This document shows positions 16,448-26,055 of a stretch of 64,000 nucleotides of DNA, one piece after another. Below the pieces are notes generated by a model, which did not search any database, had not been told where the DNA came from, and saw nothing but the letters and a program-made list of their open reading frames with translations. Each line of letters begins with the position of its first letter. The first letter of the stretch is position 1. This stretch comes from Desulfobacteraceae bacterium (GTDB lineage Bacteria; Desulfobacterota; Desulfobacteria; Desulfobacterales; UBA5852). The position numbers and the translations under genes were made by a program. Location of the stretch: contig JABZFP010000030.1 of the NCBI GenBank assembly GCA_014237395.1, positions 124,001 to 188,000 on the forward strand, written 5' to 3'.

Positions 16448-17095
16448 TTATGCTGGCGGATGCAGCCAGAGATCGTGGGTTGTTTCAAATCGGTCGATGT
16501 CGGCCGCATACGCCAAGGTTTGCGCAATATCGTCCAGTCCCCGCTGTAACTTGTCTTTGATTCCGGGGTCGATCCTGAACGCGAACACGGGCTGTTGGGC
16601 ATCGGCATGGAAGGTTACCGTCTGGGAGGGCAGATCGGCGGTCGCCGTCAGGCCGGGATGGTGTTTCACCAGATCGAATATGGCATCCACGTCGGCTTCG
16701 GCCAACTCGATGGTCAGCAGGCCGTTTTTGACGGCATTGGAGCGGAAGATGTCGGCAAAGCCTTGCAGGCGTTCGCCGTTGATTTCCTTCCAGGGGGCGA
16801 TGACAACGCGGTACCCATCCTGGGCCAAGGCCCAGACCGCATGTTCCCGGCTGGAGCCGCAGCCGAAATTGTTGCGGGTGACCAGGATCGACCGGCCCTC
16901 GAAGCGGGGCTGGTTGAGTTCGAAGCCGGCATCCGGGGTCCCGTCGGGTCCATAGCGCCAGTCAAAAAACGCATTCGGGCCATAGCCGATGCGCTTGATG
17001 GATTTTAAAAACTGTTTGGGAATGATGGCGTCCGTATCGACATTGGCGCGGTCCAGGGTTGCCACGATACCGGTGTGCTGGGTGAAGGGTGTCAT
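16448..17095 (-). CDS. leuD: 3-isopropylmalate dehydratase small subunit
   Basis: Protein of 215 residues of the bacterial LeuD type. With LeuC it isomerises 2-isopropylmalate to 3-isopropylmalate in leucine synthesis. Visible family blocks are RANVDTDAIIPKQFLK near the N-terminus and NNFGCGSSREHAVWAL at about 81-96. The gene ends 47 bp from the inverted-repeat element. Unusually, it is separated from the upstream leuC gene by 501 bp containing a dispersed repeat, whereas leuC and leuD normally abut. Confidence 0.95.
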   Translation of the reverse strand: MTPFTQHTGIVATLDRANVDTDAIIPKQFLKSIKRIGYGPNAFFDWRYGPDGTPDAGFELNQPRFEGRSILVTRNNFGCGSSREHAVWALAQDGYRVVIAPWKEINGERLQGFADIFRSNAVKNGLLTIELAEADVDAIFDLVKHHPGLTATADLPSQTVTFHADAQQPVFAFRIDPGIKDKLQRGLDDIAQTLAYAADIDRFETTHDLWLHPPA

Positions 17096-17190
17096 GATAT
17101 GATTTCTCCCATATTCATTTTATCTAAACCATCCGTCTCAATTCAAGGACCATGAGAGGGGCGTACGACTCAAAACGATTTATAATGTTT

Positions 17191-17545
17191 TTTCATTTTC
17201 TTTCACGTGAAAGAAAACCGAACCAAAAGAAAACGCCCGTGTCCCGCTATACCCTGCGCGTCGTCCAGCCGGCCGATGAAGCGGCGCCTCATGCCGCCAT
17301 ACGGCGTTGCCAACCTCGCTCGGGTGCTCACAATCTGGCGATTGCTGCGCGCCTCGCTTCGGTTGGCGCCTTGTCTGACAACATGATGCTTGCTGCATCA
17401 ACCAGTTGAAGCGGCCGGAGCGCGCGGAAACTCGCCCGCCTAATGGCGGGCTCAGACAGTCCGCGCGCTTATTTCCGTCCGCATCGTCGATGCTCGGCGC
17501 GGGACAATGGGAAAGAAGAAACCCTAAATCAAAAAGATCGTTTTC
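17191..17545. repeat. dispersed intergenic repeat, copy A (expanded)
   Basis: Begins TTTCATTTTCTTTCACGTG and ends near the motif GATGCTCGGCGCGGGACAA. The same ordered blocks occur at 24553-24765 and 39301-39500: a T/A-rich stem, CAAAAGAAA, a CGCCCGTGTCCCGC-like block, GGAAACTCGCCCGCC, the block around CAGTCCGCGCGC, and GATGCTCGGCGCGGG. This copy carries about 150 bp of extra sequence (17256-17408). It lies between leuC and leuD. The rest of the 501-bp gap shows no gene. Confidence 0.65.
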
Positions 17546-17596
17546 AAGCCTCCTTCGAGGGGGCTGCCTGAGGCCCTCCGCTTTGCGGGAGGGGTC

Positions 17597-19006
17597 TCAC
17601 GTTGACGACCAGGTGCGGATATCGACGAATTTGCCGGCCACCGCGGCCGCCGCCGCCATTTCAGGGCTGACCAGGTGGGTGCGTCCGCCCTTGCCCTGGC
17701 GTCCTTCGAAATTGCGGTTGGAGGTGGAGGCGCTGCGCTGCCGGGGACGCAACTGGTCCGGGTTCATGCCCAGGCACATGCTGCAACCGGCATAGCGCCA
17801 TTCGGCTCCGGCAGCCTTGAAAATGCGGTCCAGGCCTTCGGCTTCGGCCTGTTCCCGCACGGCATGGGAGCCCGGCACCACCAGTAGCTGAACGTGGTTG
17901 GCCTTTTTGCGGCCCTCCAGGATGGCGGCCGCCTGGCGCAGATCTTCAATACGGGAATTGGTGCAGCTGCCGATAAAAACGACATCGACGGCTACATCCG
18001 TCAAACGAGTGCCGGGTGTCAGGCCCATGTAAGCCAGGGCGTTTTCCACATCGGAGCGGCTGTACCCGTCCGCCGTGTCCGGCCCGGGAACGGGCTGGTC
18101 GATATCCATGACCATGCCCGGGTTCGTGCCCCAGGTGACCTGCGGCGCGATCCGGGCGGCATCGACGGTCAGGGTGCGGTCAAAGGCGGCATCGTCGTCA
18201 CTGGGCAGGGTTCGCCAGTAGGCCAGGGCGCGCTCCAGATCTTTCCCACGGGGGGCGTAAGGCCGCTTCTGTTGGGTAATATAATCGAATGTGGTCTCGT
18301 CCGGGGCGATCATGCCCGCCCGGGCGCCGGCCTCGATGCTCATGTTGCAGATGGTCATGCGATTTTCCATGGACAGGCGGCGCACGGCATCACCGCCGTA
18401 TTCCAGCACATGGCCTGCCCCGCCGGCCGTCCCCATGAGGCCGATCATCTTGAGTACCATGTCCTTGGCGGAGATGTGCGGTGCCAGACGCCCGGTGAAT
18501 TCGATATGGTACGTGCCCGGTTTTTCCTGAATCAGGGTTTGGGTGGCCAGCACGTGCTCCACTTCCGAGGTGCCGATGCCGAAGGCCAGCGCCCCGAAAG
18601 CGCCATGCGTGGAGGTGTGGGAATCGCCGCAGACGATGGTCAACCCCGGCAGCGTGAGGCCCAGTTCCGGTCCGATGACGTGGACGATTCCCTGGCGGGC
18701 ATCGCCCAGGCCGAACAGCTTGATACCGAAAGCGTCGCAGTTGGCCTGCAAGGCGTCCACCTGGGCCCGGGAAATGGGGTCTTCAATGTTCAGGCGGTCT
18801 TCGGTGGTGGGGACGTTATGGTCCATGGTGGCGAAGGCCAGCTCCGGACGGCGGAGGGTGCGGCCCGCAAGTCGCATGCCTTCGAAGGCCTGGGGACTGG
18901 TGACTTCGTGCACCAGATGGCGATCGATATACAGCAGCGCCGTGCCGTCAGGCAACTGCCGCACGACATGGGCGTCCCATATTTTTTCGAAGAGCGTTTT
19001 TCCCAT
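17597..19006 (-). CDS. leuC: 3-isopropylmalate dehydratase large subunit
   Basis: Protein of 469 residues, the usual length for bacterial LeuC. Aconitase-superfamily blocks are clear: [29 protein letters not shown], and the Fe-S cysteines in [15 protein letters not shown] and [12 protein letters not shown] 19006 ([15 protein letters not shown]) is chosen because it matches the family N-terminus and GGAAAGG lies upstream; a longer frame to 19138 is unsupported. It is divergent from ilvB. With leuD it forms the isomerase, but the pair is split by an intergenic repeat. Confidence 0.95.
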   Translation of the reverse strand: MGKTLFEKIWDAHVVRQLPDGTALLYIDRHLVHEVTSPQAFEGMRLAGRTLRRPELAFATMDHNVPTTEDRLNIEDPISRAQVDALQANCDAFGIKLFGLGDARQGIVHVIGPELGLTLPGLTIVCGDSHTSTHGAFGALAFGIGTSEVEHVLATQTLIQEKPGTYHIEFTGRLAPHISAKDMVLKMIGLMGTAGGAGHVLEYGGDAVRRLSMENRMTICNMSIEAGARAGMIAPDETTFDYITQQKRPYAPRGKDLERALAYWRTLPSDDDAAFDRTLTVDAARIAPQVTWGTNPGMVMDIDQPVPGPDTADGYSRSDVENALAYMGLTPGTRLTDVAVDVVFIGSCTNSRIEDLRQAAAILEGRKKANHVQLLVVPGSHAVREQAEAEGLDRIFKAAGAEWRYAGCSMCLGMNPDQLRPRQRSASTSNRNFEGRQGKGGRTHLVSPEMAAAAAVAGKFVDIRTWSST

Positions 19007-19233
19007 GATTTTGCCTTTCCAATTCAGACAGCAATGAGGGTAGGAAGATTTGCAAAACACGCTAGATGCCTGACCAAGATGACAACAACTGCCCCCTGCG
19101 TCAACCCATTGATTCGAAAGCGGGTCGCCAAAGGCCAAAAAAGGCTTATACTATTCGGTTGATACGGTTTCCGGCGATACATACGGTGAAATCGCCCGAT
19201 ATCACGACCAACCCGAGACGATAGGATCCAGGC

Positions 19234-20970
19234 ATGCAAGGAAAAGAACTCGTCCTCAAAGCGTTGAAGGACAAGGCGGTACGGTACATCTTCGGCTACA
19301 CCGGCGGTGCCATCATGCCGATTTTTGACGAGATGGAGAAACAAAAACAGTTCGACTTCATCATGTCCCGGCATGAACAGGGGGCCGTTTTCATGGCTCA
19401 GGGGATTTCCCGGGCGTCGGTAACGACGGATCACCCGCAGATCGGGGTCTGCCTGGCGACATCCGGACCCGGCGCCATGAATCTGGTGACCGGCATTGCC
19501 GATGCCGGTATGGACTCCGTGCCGGTGCTGGCCATCACTGGGCAGGTGCCTTCGGGGGTGATCGCCACCGATGCGTTTCAGGAAAGCGATGTGGTGGGGG
19601 TGATGATGCCGATCGCCAAACAAACCTACATGCCCCTGACCGTGGATACGCTCGAAGAAACGATTCATGAGGCCTACTACGTGGCCTCCACGGGGCGGGG
19701 CGGACCGGTGGTGGTGGACATCCCCAAGGACGTCCAACTCCAGGAAACCGGACCGGCCTATCGGTTCGATCCTCGCACCTATACGCCCGATCTGCCGGGG
19801 TTTTACTACTCCCCCAAACCCGACCGGGAGCGCCTGCGCCAAGCTGTCGGGATGATCAATCGCAGCGAGCGGCCCATTATTCTTTGCGGTCATGGGGTTA
19901 TCGCCGGCCGGGCCAGCTCGGCCTTGCGGATCTTCGCGGAGCGTGCTCACATCCCGGTCGCCTTTACCCTGCACGGTCTGTCGGCGCTGCCCATGGATCA
20001 CGAGTTGAGCCTTGGGATGGTCGGGATGCACGGCACGGTGGAGGCCAACCGGGCGCTGTTGAATGCCGATCTGATTCTGTCCTTCGGGATGCGTTTCGAT
20101 GACCGGGTGACGGGAAATCTGGATGTTTTCGGGGTGAACGCCCAAGTCATCCATGTGGAGATCGATCCCTCCGAGATCGACAAGAATGTCAAGACGTCGG
20201 TGGCCATCAATGCCGATACGGGCGAAGTGCTGACCCTCCTGGCTCGTGATCCGGAACTGACCTTCAAGCCCCGGCAGCGCTGGTTCGAGCAGATCGATAG
20301 CTACCGCCGGGAAATCGCTGCCGCCATCCAGCAGGAGGTCGCGGGCGGAGTTGGCCGGGAAGGCCAGCTGCTCATGAAAACCGTCGTTTCCGAACTTTCC
20401 CGAGTGACCCAGGGGAAAGATATCGTGGTGGCCGATGTGGGGCAGCACCAGATGATCAGCGCCCGGTTCTACAACTTTCAGACGGTCAACAGCTGGTTCA
20501 CATCCGGTGGCGCCGGCACCATGGGGTGTGCCCTGCCCATGGCGGTTGGCGTGAAGCTGGCCCGGCCGGACGAACAAGTCTGGGCCATCAGCGGCGACGG
20601 CGGGTTCCAGATGAACATCCAGGAGCTGGGCGCGATCATGGAACACGATATCAATGTCAAGATCCTTTTAATGAACAACGGCTATCTCGGTATGGTCCGG
20701 CAGTGGCAGACCTTGTTCTACGATGGGCGCTATGCCGGGACCCCGATGAAAAACCCCGATTTTGGCGCCATTGCGGGGGCCTATGGTATCCCCTATCAGC
20801 GGGTGTCCGCACCGGATCAGATCGAAGCGGCCCTGACCGCGGCCGCGGCCCACCGGGGCGCCTACATGGTGGAGTTTATCTGCGACCCCAGCGAAATCGT
20901 GCTGCCCATGGTTCCGGCCGGCGGCGGCATCGCGGACATGATTGTATCCATAGAAGGAAAGGCCTCATGA
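19234..20970 (+). CDS. ilvB: acetolactate synthase large subunit
   Basis: Protein of 578 residues, a thiamine-diphosphate enzyme that makes acetolactate or acetohydroxybutyrate from pyruvate, the first common step of branched-chain amino acid synthesis. Blocks seen: FGYTGGAIMPIFDEM, the catalytic-glutamate segment SRHEQGAVFMAQG, ATSGPGAMNLVTG, and the ThDP/Mg motif SGDGGFQMNIQEL with NNGYLGMVRQWQ. Its stop overlaps the ilvN start in ATGA. The upstream 227-bp divergent gap to leuC holds a TATACT-like -10 at about 19147 but no clear -35. Confidence 0.95.
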   Translation: MQGKELVLKALKDKAVRYIFGYTGGAIMPIFDEMEKQKQFDFIMSRHEQGAVFMAQGISRASVTTDHPQIGVCLATSGPGAMNLVTGIADAGMDSVPVLAITGQVPSGVIATDAFQESDVVGVMMPIAKQTYMPLTVDTLEETIHEAYYVASTGRGGPVVVDIPKDVQLQETGPAYRFDPRTYTPDLPGFYYSPKPDRERLRQAVGMINRSERPIILCGHGVIAGRASSALRIFAERAHIPVAFTLHGLSALPMDHELSLGMVGMHGTVEANRALLNADLILSFGMRFDDRVTGNLDVFGVNAQVIHVEIDPSEIDKNVKTSVAINADTGEVLTLLARDPELTFKPRQRWFEQIDSYRREIAAAIQQEVAGGVGREGQLLMKTVVSELSRVTQGKDIVVADVGQHQMISARFYNFQTVNSWFTSGGAGTMGCALPMAVGVKLARPDEQVWAISGDGGFQMNIQELGAIMEHDINVKILLMNNGYLGMVRQWQTLFYDGRYAGTPMKNPDFGAIAGAYGIPYQRVSAPDQIEAALTAAAAHRGAYMVEFICDPSEIVLPMVPAGGGIADMIVSIEGKAS

Positions 20971-21455
20971 CAGCTTCGGTCCAAATGAAACGGCGCGCCA
21001 TGCTGATCTACATGCTCAACCGCCCCGGCGGACTGAACAAGATTTCCATGTTGATCCGGCGCAAGATGTACAACGTCGAAACGATCACGGCCTGTAAAAC
21101 CCACCGGCCGGGCATCAGCCGCATGACGCTGACCCTGCGCGAAGACAGCGACGACAAGATGCTCCAGGTGATCCGGCAGGTGGAGAAAATGACCGAAGTC
21201 ATCTCGGCCCGGGAACTGGACATCGAGCAGAGCTTCTGGCGGGAGGTCGCGATTGTCAAGTTCGAGGCCGATGGCGACCAGTTTGAGCAACTTCGCCGCA
21301 CCCATAATTTTGAAATCCTGGATCGCCAGAATCACGGATTGTTCATCGTTCAGGTGGGAGGGACCTCCCAGATGATCGACGACTTTGTGGATGCCATTGG
21401 CAGCGATAAAATTGTCGAGGTGGCCCGGTCGGGTTTTACGGCGCTTGAGAAATAA
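20967..21455 (+). CDS. ilvN: acetolactate synthase small (regulatory) subunit
   Basis: Protein of 162 residues with an N-terminal ACT domain (LIYMLNRPGGLNKISMLI, about 14-31) and the C-terminal regulatory domain. It confers valine feedback control and stimulates the large subunit. Start ATG 20967 overlaps the ilvB stop by 4 bases (ATGA), implying translational coupling, and AAGGAAAGG lies just upstream. The length is normal for the family. It is convergent with the DUF5658 gene, with a gap of only 33 bp and no visible terminator. Confidence 0.95.
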   Translation: MTASVQMKRRAMLIYMLNRPGGLNKISMLIRRKMYNVETITACKTHRPGISRMTLTLREDSDDKMLQVIRQVEKMTEVISARELDIEQSFWREVAIVKFEADGDQFEQLRRTHNFEILDRQNHGLFIVQVGGTSQMIDDFVDAIGSDKIVEVARSGFTALEK

Positions 21456-21488
21456 GATCGATTTGCCAGGTGTGGTGGTGATCCGTGT

Positions 21489-21980
21489 TTATGTCATGAC
21501 CCTGCTGATCAAATACATTTCCCATGACACGACAGACACGAAGGCGGCCAGTGTGACATAGAGAAAAGCACCGGCTTTGATGCCCATGGAATTCAGGAAC
21601 CGGTTGTGAAACACCAGCAGAATCACCAGGCCGACACTCGTCAGCGCGTACTTGACCAGAAGAAAGGTGTAGGGACCCAGGTCCAGGTAAAAGGCCATGA
21701 CCGGGTTTAGCTCGATGGCACCATGGTTGATCAAAAAGAGGGTGAGTATGGCGTCGATAACGCTCAAGAACAGAATCAGTACGATGACGCCGAAGAGCGA
21801 TTGCTGATAGCGATCCGCCAGCATAGGCCTTTGTCGGTCGGTGTACCGCCTTCCACTTTCTCGCCGCCCGCCCCAGAAGAGCCCCCGACTATTGAACGGG
21901 CTCTTCCGGCGCCGGTCCATCCCCGAGCGTCTTTCCGTCATTGGCGTCGGACGCGCATTTGTTTCCCGCAATCGGCGCAT
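21489..21980 (-). CDS. DUF5658-like small membrane protein
   Basis: Protein of 163 residues. The first 50 residues are strongly basic (RRSGMDRRRKSPF, GGRRESGRRYTDR). About three hydrophobic segments follow (VIVLILFLSVIDAILTLFLI, FLLVKYALTSVGLVILLVF and AFLYVTLAAFVSVVSW). The motif SVIDAILTLFLINHGAIELNPVM is the DUF5658 signature region. Function unknown; the basic leader could contact nucleic acid or phospholipid. ATG 21980 is chosen because AGGAGGGG lies directly upstream; a TTG 15 nt earlier is possible. Confidence 0.7.
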   Translation of the reverse strand: MRRLRETNARPTPMTERRSGMDRRRKSPFNSRGLFWGGRRESGRRYTDRQRPMLADRYQQSLFGVIVLILFLSVIDAILTLFLINHGAIELNPVMAFYLDLGPYTFLLVKYALTSVGLVILLVFHNRFLNSMGIKAGAFLYVTLAAFVSVVSWEMYLISRVMT

Positions 21981-22331
21981 CGCCCCTCCTGGCAAGCGGT
22001 TTGAAGACAGCCGTTATCGGCCTGCCCACCCATTATTCATGCCCATATCCATACACCACGTGGCTGTTTAGGCGTGTCCTGTTGAATGGACGGCGCGTGC
22101 TGTGTCCCATCAATGCAAAAAAGATACCGAAATTAGAAAAATAGAATAATATCAGGAATACAAGCAGGTTGGTGCAAAGTTCTTTATGCCGACGGGACAT
22201 CGTTGTGAAATTAAGTCCATAGAAATGGGAAAACGATCCGCCCCTGGATGCGTGTGCCGTAAGGTGGGGCACCATTCAGTGACGGACGGTTTCCTTTTCG
22301 TTGTCGTTGTGTCATTATTTTGCCGACCATT
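21981..22331. other. 351-bp divergent intergenic region
   Basis: This lies between the DUF5658 gene and the AEC transporter gene. The middle part (about 22110-22165) is notably AT-rich. I find no convincing promoter boxes, repeats or small genes. Several short frames crossing it have no ribosome sites. Confidence 0.5.
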
Positions 22332-23258
22332 ATGGAAATCGCCGCTACCATTATTCCCATCTTCGCAATTGTCTTTCTGGGTTGGATCGCCCATCGGAAG
22401 GGCTTTATGCCGCCCGAATTCCTGGGGCCGGCCAACCGCATTGTCTACTACCTGGCCATACCGGCCATGATCTTCCGGGCGATTTCCAAAGCGTCTCTGG
22501 GGCAGGAGTTTCACGGGGCGGTGCTTTTTATTACACTGGCGGCAGCGACCGTGGCCTATCTGGTGGCCTGGGGGCTTTGCCGCTGGCGGCATGTAATCGG
22601 CTCCCGTGCCGGCATCTTTATCCAGAGCGCGGGGCATGGCAATCTGGGCTACATCGGGCTTTCGGTCGCATTTTACTACCTGGGGGAGACGGGGTTCGTG
22701 CGGGCCGGCCTGATTGCCGGTTTCCTGATGATCCTGCAGAACGTGCTGTCGGTTTTGGCCCTCCAGGCCCACCATCCGGGCCGGCAGGGACCGGGCGCCA
22801 GCAGTCTGCTGAAGGCCCTTTTGGGCAATCCGGTGATTGTCTCCGCGCTGGCCGGGATTCTGGCATCCGCCTTCGAGATCCCGATTCCACTGGTGGTTGA
22901 ACGCAGTTTGGATATATTGAGCGGGTTGGCACTGCCCACGGCGCTCCTGCTGATCGGCGCTTCGCTGTCGTTTCGCGTCATGCGCGACCATCTTTCGGCG
23001 GTCATGGGCGCGGTGCTGATCAAGCTGATATTGCTCCCGGGGATGGGGTTGGCGCTGTATCGATTTTTCGATGTGCTGCCGGCGGACTACCTGCCGGGTC
23101 TGATTCTGTTGGCGTCCCCCACGGCAACCATCGCGTACGTGATGGCCAAGGAAATGCGGGGGGATACGGATTTCGCGGTGGCGGCCATTTCCGCCAGCAC
23201 CCTGATATCGGCCGGTTCTTTCAGCTTCTGGCTGATTCTAGCCGGACGATTTGGTTAA
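22332..23258 (+). CDS. AEC (auxin efflux carrier-like) family transporter
   Basis: Protein of about 308 residues with ten hydrophobic segments, as in the AEC family of secondary carriers for small organic acids such as malate or malonate. Characteristic parts are [18 protein letters not shown] near the N-terminus, the NLGYIGL segment in the first half, and [15 protein letters not shown] in the second. The start is uncertain: ATG 22332 gives MEIAATII, a TTG lies 12 nt upstream, and neither has a good ribosome site. The substrate cannot be inferred from context; the next gene encodes YciH. Confidence 0.82.
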   Translation: MEIAATIIPIFAIVFLGWIAHRKGFMPPEFLGPANRIVYYLAIPAMIFRAISKASLGQEFHGAVLFITLAAATVAYLVAWGLCRWRHVIGSRAGIFIQSAGHGNLGYIGLSVAFYYLGETGFVRAGLIAGFLMILQNVLSVLALQAHHPGRQGPGASSLLKALLGNPVIVSALAGILASAFEIPIPLVVERSLDILSGLALPTALLLIGASLSFRVMRDHLSAVMGAVLIKLILLPGMGLALYRFFDVLPADYLPGLILLASPTATIAYVMAKEMRGDTDFAVAAISASTLISAGSFSFWLILAGRFG

Positions 23259-23284
23259 CCCGATATACGGGCGAAGGTACAGAC

Positions 23285-23638
23285 ATGGAAAATGACAGTC
23301 GTTTGGTCTATTCGACCGACCAGGGGAAGATGTGCCCCACCTGCGGCAAGCCTGTGGCCGATTGCCGTTGCCGGCGGGCGGTCCAACCGCCGCAAGGGGA
23401 CGGCATCGTGCGGGTTGCCCGGGAAACCAAGGGGCGCAAAGGCAAAGGCGTTACGGTGATAACCGGGGTGCCGCTGCCACCGGCTGAGTTGAAGGCCTTG
23501 GGCCGTGAACTCAAGCAGAATTGCGGTTCCGGGGGAACGGTCAAAAATGGTGTGATTGAAATCCAGGGCGACCATCGCGAGCGTCTCGTGACGGAACTGA
23601 AGCGTCGCAACTTCCTCGTCAAGCGTGCCGGTGGCTGA
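23285..23638 (+). CDS. yciH: YciH/SUI1 (eIF1-like) translation factor
   Basis: Protein of 117 residues. An N-terminal Cys4 element ([13 protein letters not shown]) precedes the SUI1 domain, which shows the basic loop [13 protein letters not shown] and the core [17 protein letters not shown]. Family members bind the small ribosomal subunit and influence start-codon selection; bacterial YciH has been linked to reduced translation under stress. Its start is 26 bp after the AEC gene, so they may be co-transcribed. Confidence 0.9.
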   Translation: MENDSRLVYSTDQGKMCPTCGKPVADCRCRRAVQPPQGDGIVRVARETKGRKGKGVTVITGVPLPPAELKALGRELKQNCGSGGTVKNGVIEIQGDHRERLVTELKRRNFLVKRAGG

Positions 23639-23682
23639 CCACGGGGTGCCGTTGTCAATAAATCCCGTCTTTTTTGGGCCGC

Positions 23683-24357
23683 ATGATAAAGAAATCTTCC
23701 AAAAGCCGTCTGACGGTAAAGCAGCTGGCAGAATATCCCGGTGATACCCTGTTCGAACGGATTGCCAGGGCCGTATGCCGGGCGGGCACCCTGCCGGCCA
23801 AGGAACTCTATGAGGCTTGGGAGGTGGCGCGCCGTGTACGGCGGCGTTATCGCGGGGGGCGGGTGGTGGATCTGGCTTGCGGCCATGGTCTCCTGGCCCA
23901 TATCATGCTGCTGCTGGATGACAGCTCTCCGGAAGCCCTGGCCGTGGACACGCATCTTCCTTTAAATGCCGCAACGCTTTCCGAGGCGATGTTGGCCAGG
24001 TGGCCGCGGCTGCGGGGCCGGGTTTATTTGGTGGCATCGCCCCTGGAAGAGATTGTAATAACCGGGGACGACCTGATCGTGTCGAGCCACGCCTGCGGCA
24101 TGCTCACCGACCGGATCATCGACCGGTCGATCAAGGCCGGCGCCCGGTTGGCGGTCTTGCCCTGCTGCCACGACCTGGCACGTTCGGATACCGGCGGTCT
24201 CGAAGGATGGCTCGACGGTCCCCTGGCCGTGGACGTAACGCGGGCGGCGCGTCTTCGCGCGTCAGGATATGCAGTCGTCACCCAGCACATCCCCGAAGAG
24301 ATCACGCCTAAAAACAGGCTCCTGATGGCCCACCCCAGCGGCCCGGCCCCCTTCTGA
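23683..24357 (+). CDS. SAM-dependent methyltransferase (MTase_32-like)
   Basis: Protein of 224 residues with methyltransferase motif I as VVDLACGHGLLAH and a downstream SSHACGMLTDRIID...LPCCHD region. The latter resembles methyltransferase-32 family proteins, which include predicted RNA methyltransferases. The N-terminus is basic (MIKKSSKSRLTVKQ). Its neighbour yciH acts on the ribosome, which is compatible with an RNA substrate, but this is inference. ATG 23683 is taken; a TTG 9 nt earlier is possible. No strong ribosome site is visible. Confidence 0.68.
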   Translation: MIKKSSKSRLTVKQLAEYPGDTLFERIARAVCRAGTLPAKELYEAWEVARRVRRRYRGGRVVDLACGHGLLAHIMLLLDDSSPEALAVDTHLPLNAATLSEAMLARWPRLRGRVYLVASPLEEIVITGDDLIVSSHACGMLTDRIIDRSIKAGARLAVLPCCHDLARSDTGGLEGWLDGPLAVDVTRAARLRASGYAVVTQHIPEEITPKNRLLMAHPSGPAPF

Positions 24358-24392
24358 CAACCCTTTTCCCAGGATATCTCTTCAGAAGAATT

Positions 24393-24551
24393 ATGCCTGC
24401 CGGTGGAACGTTCAACTGGTCGGCGACCGGCATTGGGGTGGCGGTTTTTGCGGCCATGCCGATTTTCAAAGAAGATACCCTGTTGGTGATTCTGGGGGCA
24501 GCGTTGACAGGGTATGGTGGGTTTTTAATCGGAGGCGCTTTTTTGAAATAA
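24393..24551 (+). CDS. 52-residue hydrophobic membrane protein
   Basis: A small open frame starting MPAGGTFNWSATGIGVAV and ending GGFLIGGAFLK, with two hydrophobic stretches separated by the polar turn PIFKEDT. It begins 35 bp after the methyltransferase stop and ends exactly where repeat copy B begins. A weak purine stretch (AGAAGAA) precedes the ATG. The composition is typical of a genuine small two-helix membrane protein, but I recognise no family. Confidence 0.5.
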   Translation: MPAGGTFNWSATGIGVAVFAAMPIFKEDTLLVILGAALTGYGGFLIGGAFLK

Positions 24552-24552
24552 T

Positions 24553-24765
24553 TTCTTCATTTTCTTTCACGGGAAAAGAAAACGAAGCAAAAGAAAGCCG
24601 CCCTTGTCCCGCTTAATCCTGCGCGTCGCCGTGGCGGCCGGAGCTTGCGGAAACTCGCCCGCCGGTGGCGGCCTCAGACAGTCCGCGCGCTTTTTTCCGA
24701 CCGCCCCGCCGATGCTCGGCGCGGGACAAAGGGAAGTAAAAGCATAATTTCAAAAACCGTTTTGA
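24553..24765. repeat. dispersed intergenic repeat, copy B
   Basis: Starts TTCTTCATTTTCTTTCACGG and carries the same ordered blocks as copies A and C: CAAAAGAAA, a CGCCCTTGTCCCGC block, GGAAACTCGCCCGCC, CAGTCCGCGCGC, and GATGCTCGGCGCGGGACAA. It sits between the small membrane protein gene and the convergent hydrolase gene. From 24766 to 24910 I see nothing further. Confidence 0.65.
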
Positions 24766-24910
24766 TCCCTCAGCGATCGACATGTGACGCGTTAGCCGAT
24801 TGCACGGCAGCCTTGAAACACTTTCCGTTGGTAACACGGTAAGCCCCACAGGTCTTCTTTCAAAATGAGAGAATAATGGTCCGGCGTTTGTCGCTTAGTC
24901 GCCAGGGGGC

Positions 24911-26053
24911 TTACGCTGTGAGAAGATTTGCCCCGGCAGGTTTCAAGGGCTTGCGCCCGGCGATCTTGGCCAGGATGCGGCCCGGGCGGGCAAAGCGGTC
25001 CACACTGCGGGCGAAAACAATCCCGTCGGTGGTGGCCTTGATGGGAAAAACGCGCTCGTTCGACGCGCCCGCCAGAGGGTTGATGACCTCCGCCACCACC
25101 TCGCCGGCTGCAACCCTGTCACCGGCGGTCTTGAAGAAGACCACCACCCCGGGACAGGGCGCCTTGATGTGTTCTACCCCGCTCAAGGGGGTGGCGTCAC
25201 GGGGCAGCGCCGGGAGTTCCGGCATTTCGCCGCGGATCAGGCCCCGGCGGGTGAGAAAGGTGACGATGTTGTCGGCGTCCTGCCCTGCCATCTCGTGGCT
25301 GAGATCGGCCAGGCCGCGCAATTCCACGGTGGCCGCCAGGCAGGCCGGCGGGATGGGGTGTTCGGGGAAACGGGCCGCCAGTTCGAACCAGATGCGGCTG
25401 CAGGCTTCGTCAAAGGGCGTCACGCCGGAATCGTCCGCCAGGAGTGTTACTTCGGCGCCGAGTTGGGCTGCGAGATCGCGATCGCGGGGCCAGAGGGATT
25501 CTCCCATATAGACATGCAAAACCGCCTGGTAGTCGCAGTGCAGGTCCAGCACGATGTCGGCATCGTAGGCCAGTGACAGCAGCTTGTGCTTGAGATGGCC
25601 GGCTTCGTCTGCGGCCGTCAGGGTGGCGATAACCCGACCGGCCGCTTCACGAATAATGCGGATGTTGTCGTCAGCGGCATCCCCTAAATCGGTTTTGACC
25701 TGTTCCGCGATTTGCGCCGCGAGATCCGGGTAGTTGCGGTTGAAATTGACGCCGTTCCAGAAATCAAAGCGGCCCTGGAGCCAGTCGTCGCGCCACTGGC
25801 TTATACCGATGGGGTTGGCCACCGGCACCAGCACGATCTCGCCGGTAATGGCGTTTTCCGTATCGAGTCGGTCCAGTCGGTCCATGAGGTGGTGCATCAC
25901 GAGGAAGCCCGGGGCTTCGTCCGCGTGCAGGCCGGCTTGCAGGTAGGCCTTGGCCGGCGTGGAGCGATCCCCATAACGGTGGATGGTAAGTGTTCGCGTG
26001 TTGCCCATGCTGGCGCCGGGCAGGGTGAAAGAGGCGACGGTGTGGGTGGACAT
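24911..26053 (-). CDS. AstE/aspartoacylase-family zinc hydrolase
   Basis: Protein of 380 residues of the M14-like deacylase family that includes succinylglutamate desuccinylase and aspartoacylase. Zinc ligands are visible in AGLHADEAPGFLVMHHL (His and Glu) and LDLHCDYQAVLHVYM (His). A C-terminal biotinyl-like all-beta segment follows (APCPGVVVFFKTAGDRVAAGEVVAEV). The family removes acyl groups from amino acids or from alpha-amino amides. It is the last gene of a polar amino-acid ABC operon, ending 2 bp after the permease it follows, so the substrate is probably an N-acyl amino acid taken up by that transporter (inference). Confidence 0.83.
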   Translation of the reverse strand: MSTHTVASFTLPGASMGNTRTLTIHRYGDRSTPAKAYLQAGLHADEAPGFLVMHHLMDRLDRLDTENAITGEIVLVPVANPIGISQWRDDWLQGRFDFWNGVNFNRNYPDLAAQIAEQVKTDLGDAADDNIRIIREAAGRVIATLTAADEAGHLKHKLLSLAYDADIVLDLHCDYQAVLHVYMGESLWPRDRDLAAQLGAEVTLLADDSGVTPFDEACSRIWFELAARFPEHPIPPACLAATVELRGLADLSHEMAGQDADNIVTFLTRRGLIRGEMPELPALPRDATPLSGVEHIKAPCPGVVVFFKTAGDRVAAGEVVAEVINPLAGASNERVFPIKATTDGIVFARSVDRFARPGRILAKIAGRKPLKPAGANLLTA

Positions 26054-26055
26054 GG

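Noticed and set aside
17894..19162. Rightward frame of 422 codons opposite leuC, and the leftward frame at 19024-20646 opposite ilvB
   Set aside because: Both strands cannot be right. leuC and ilvB match well-known enzymes throughout.
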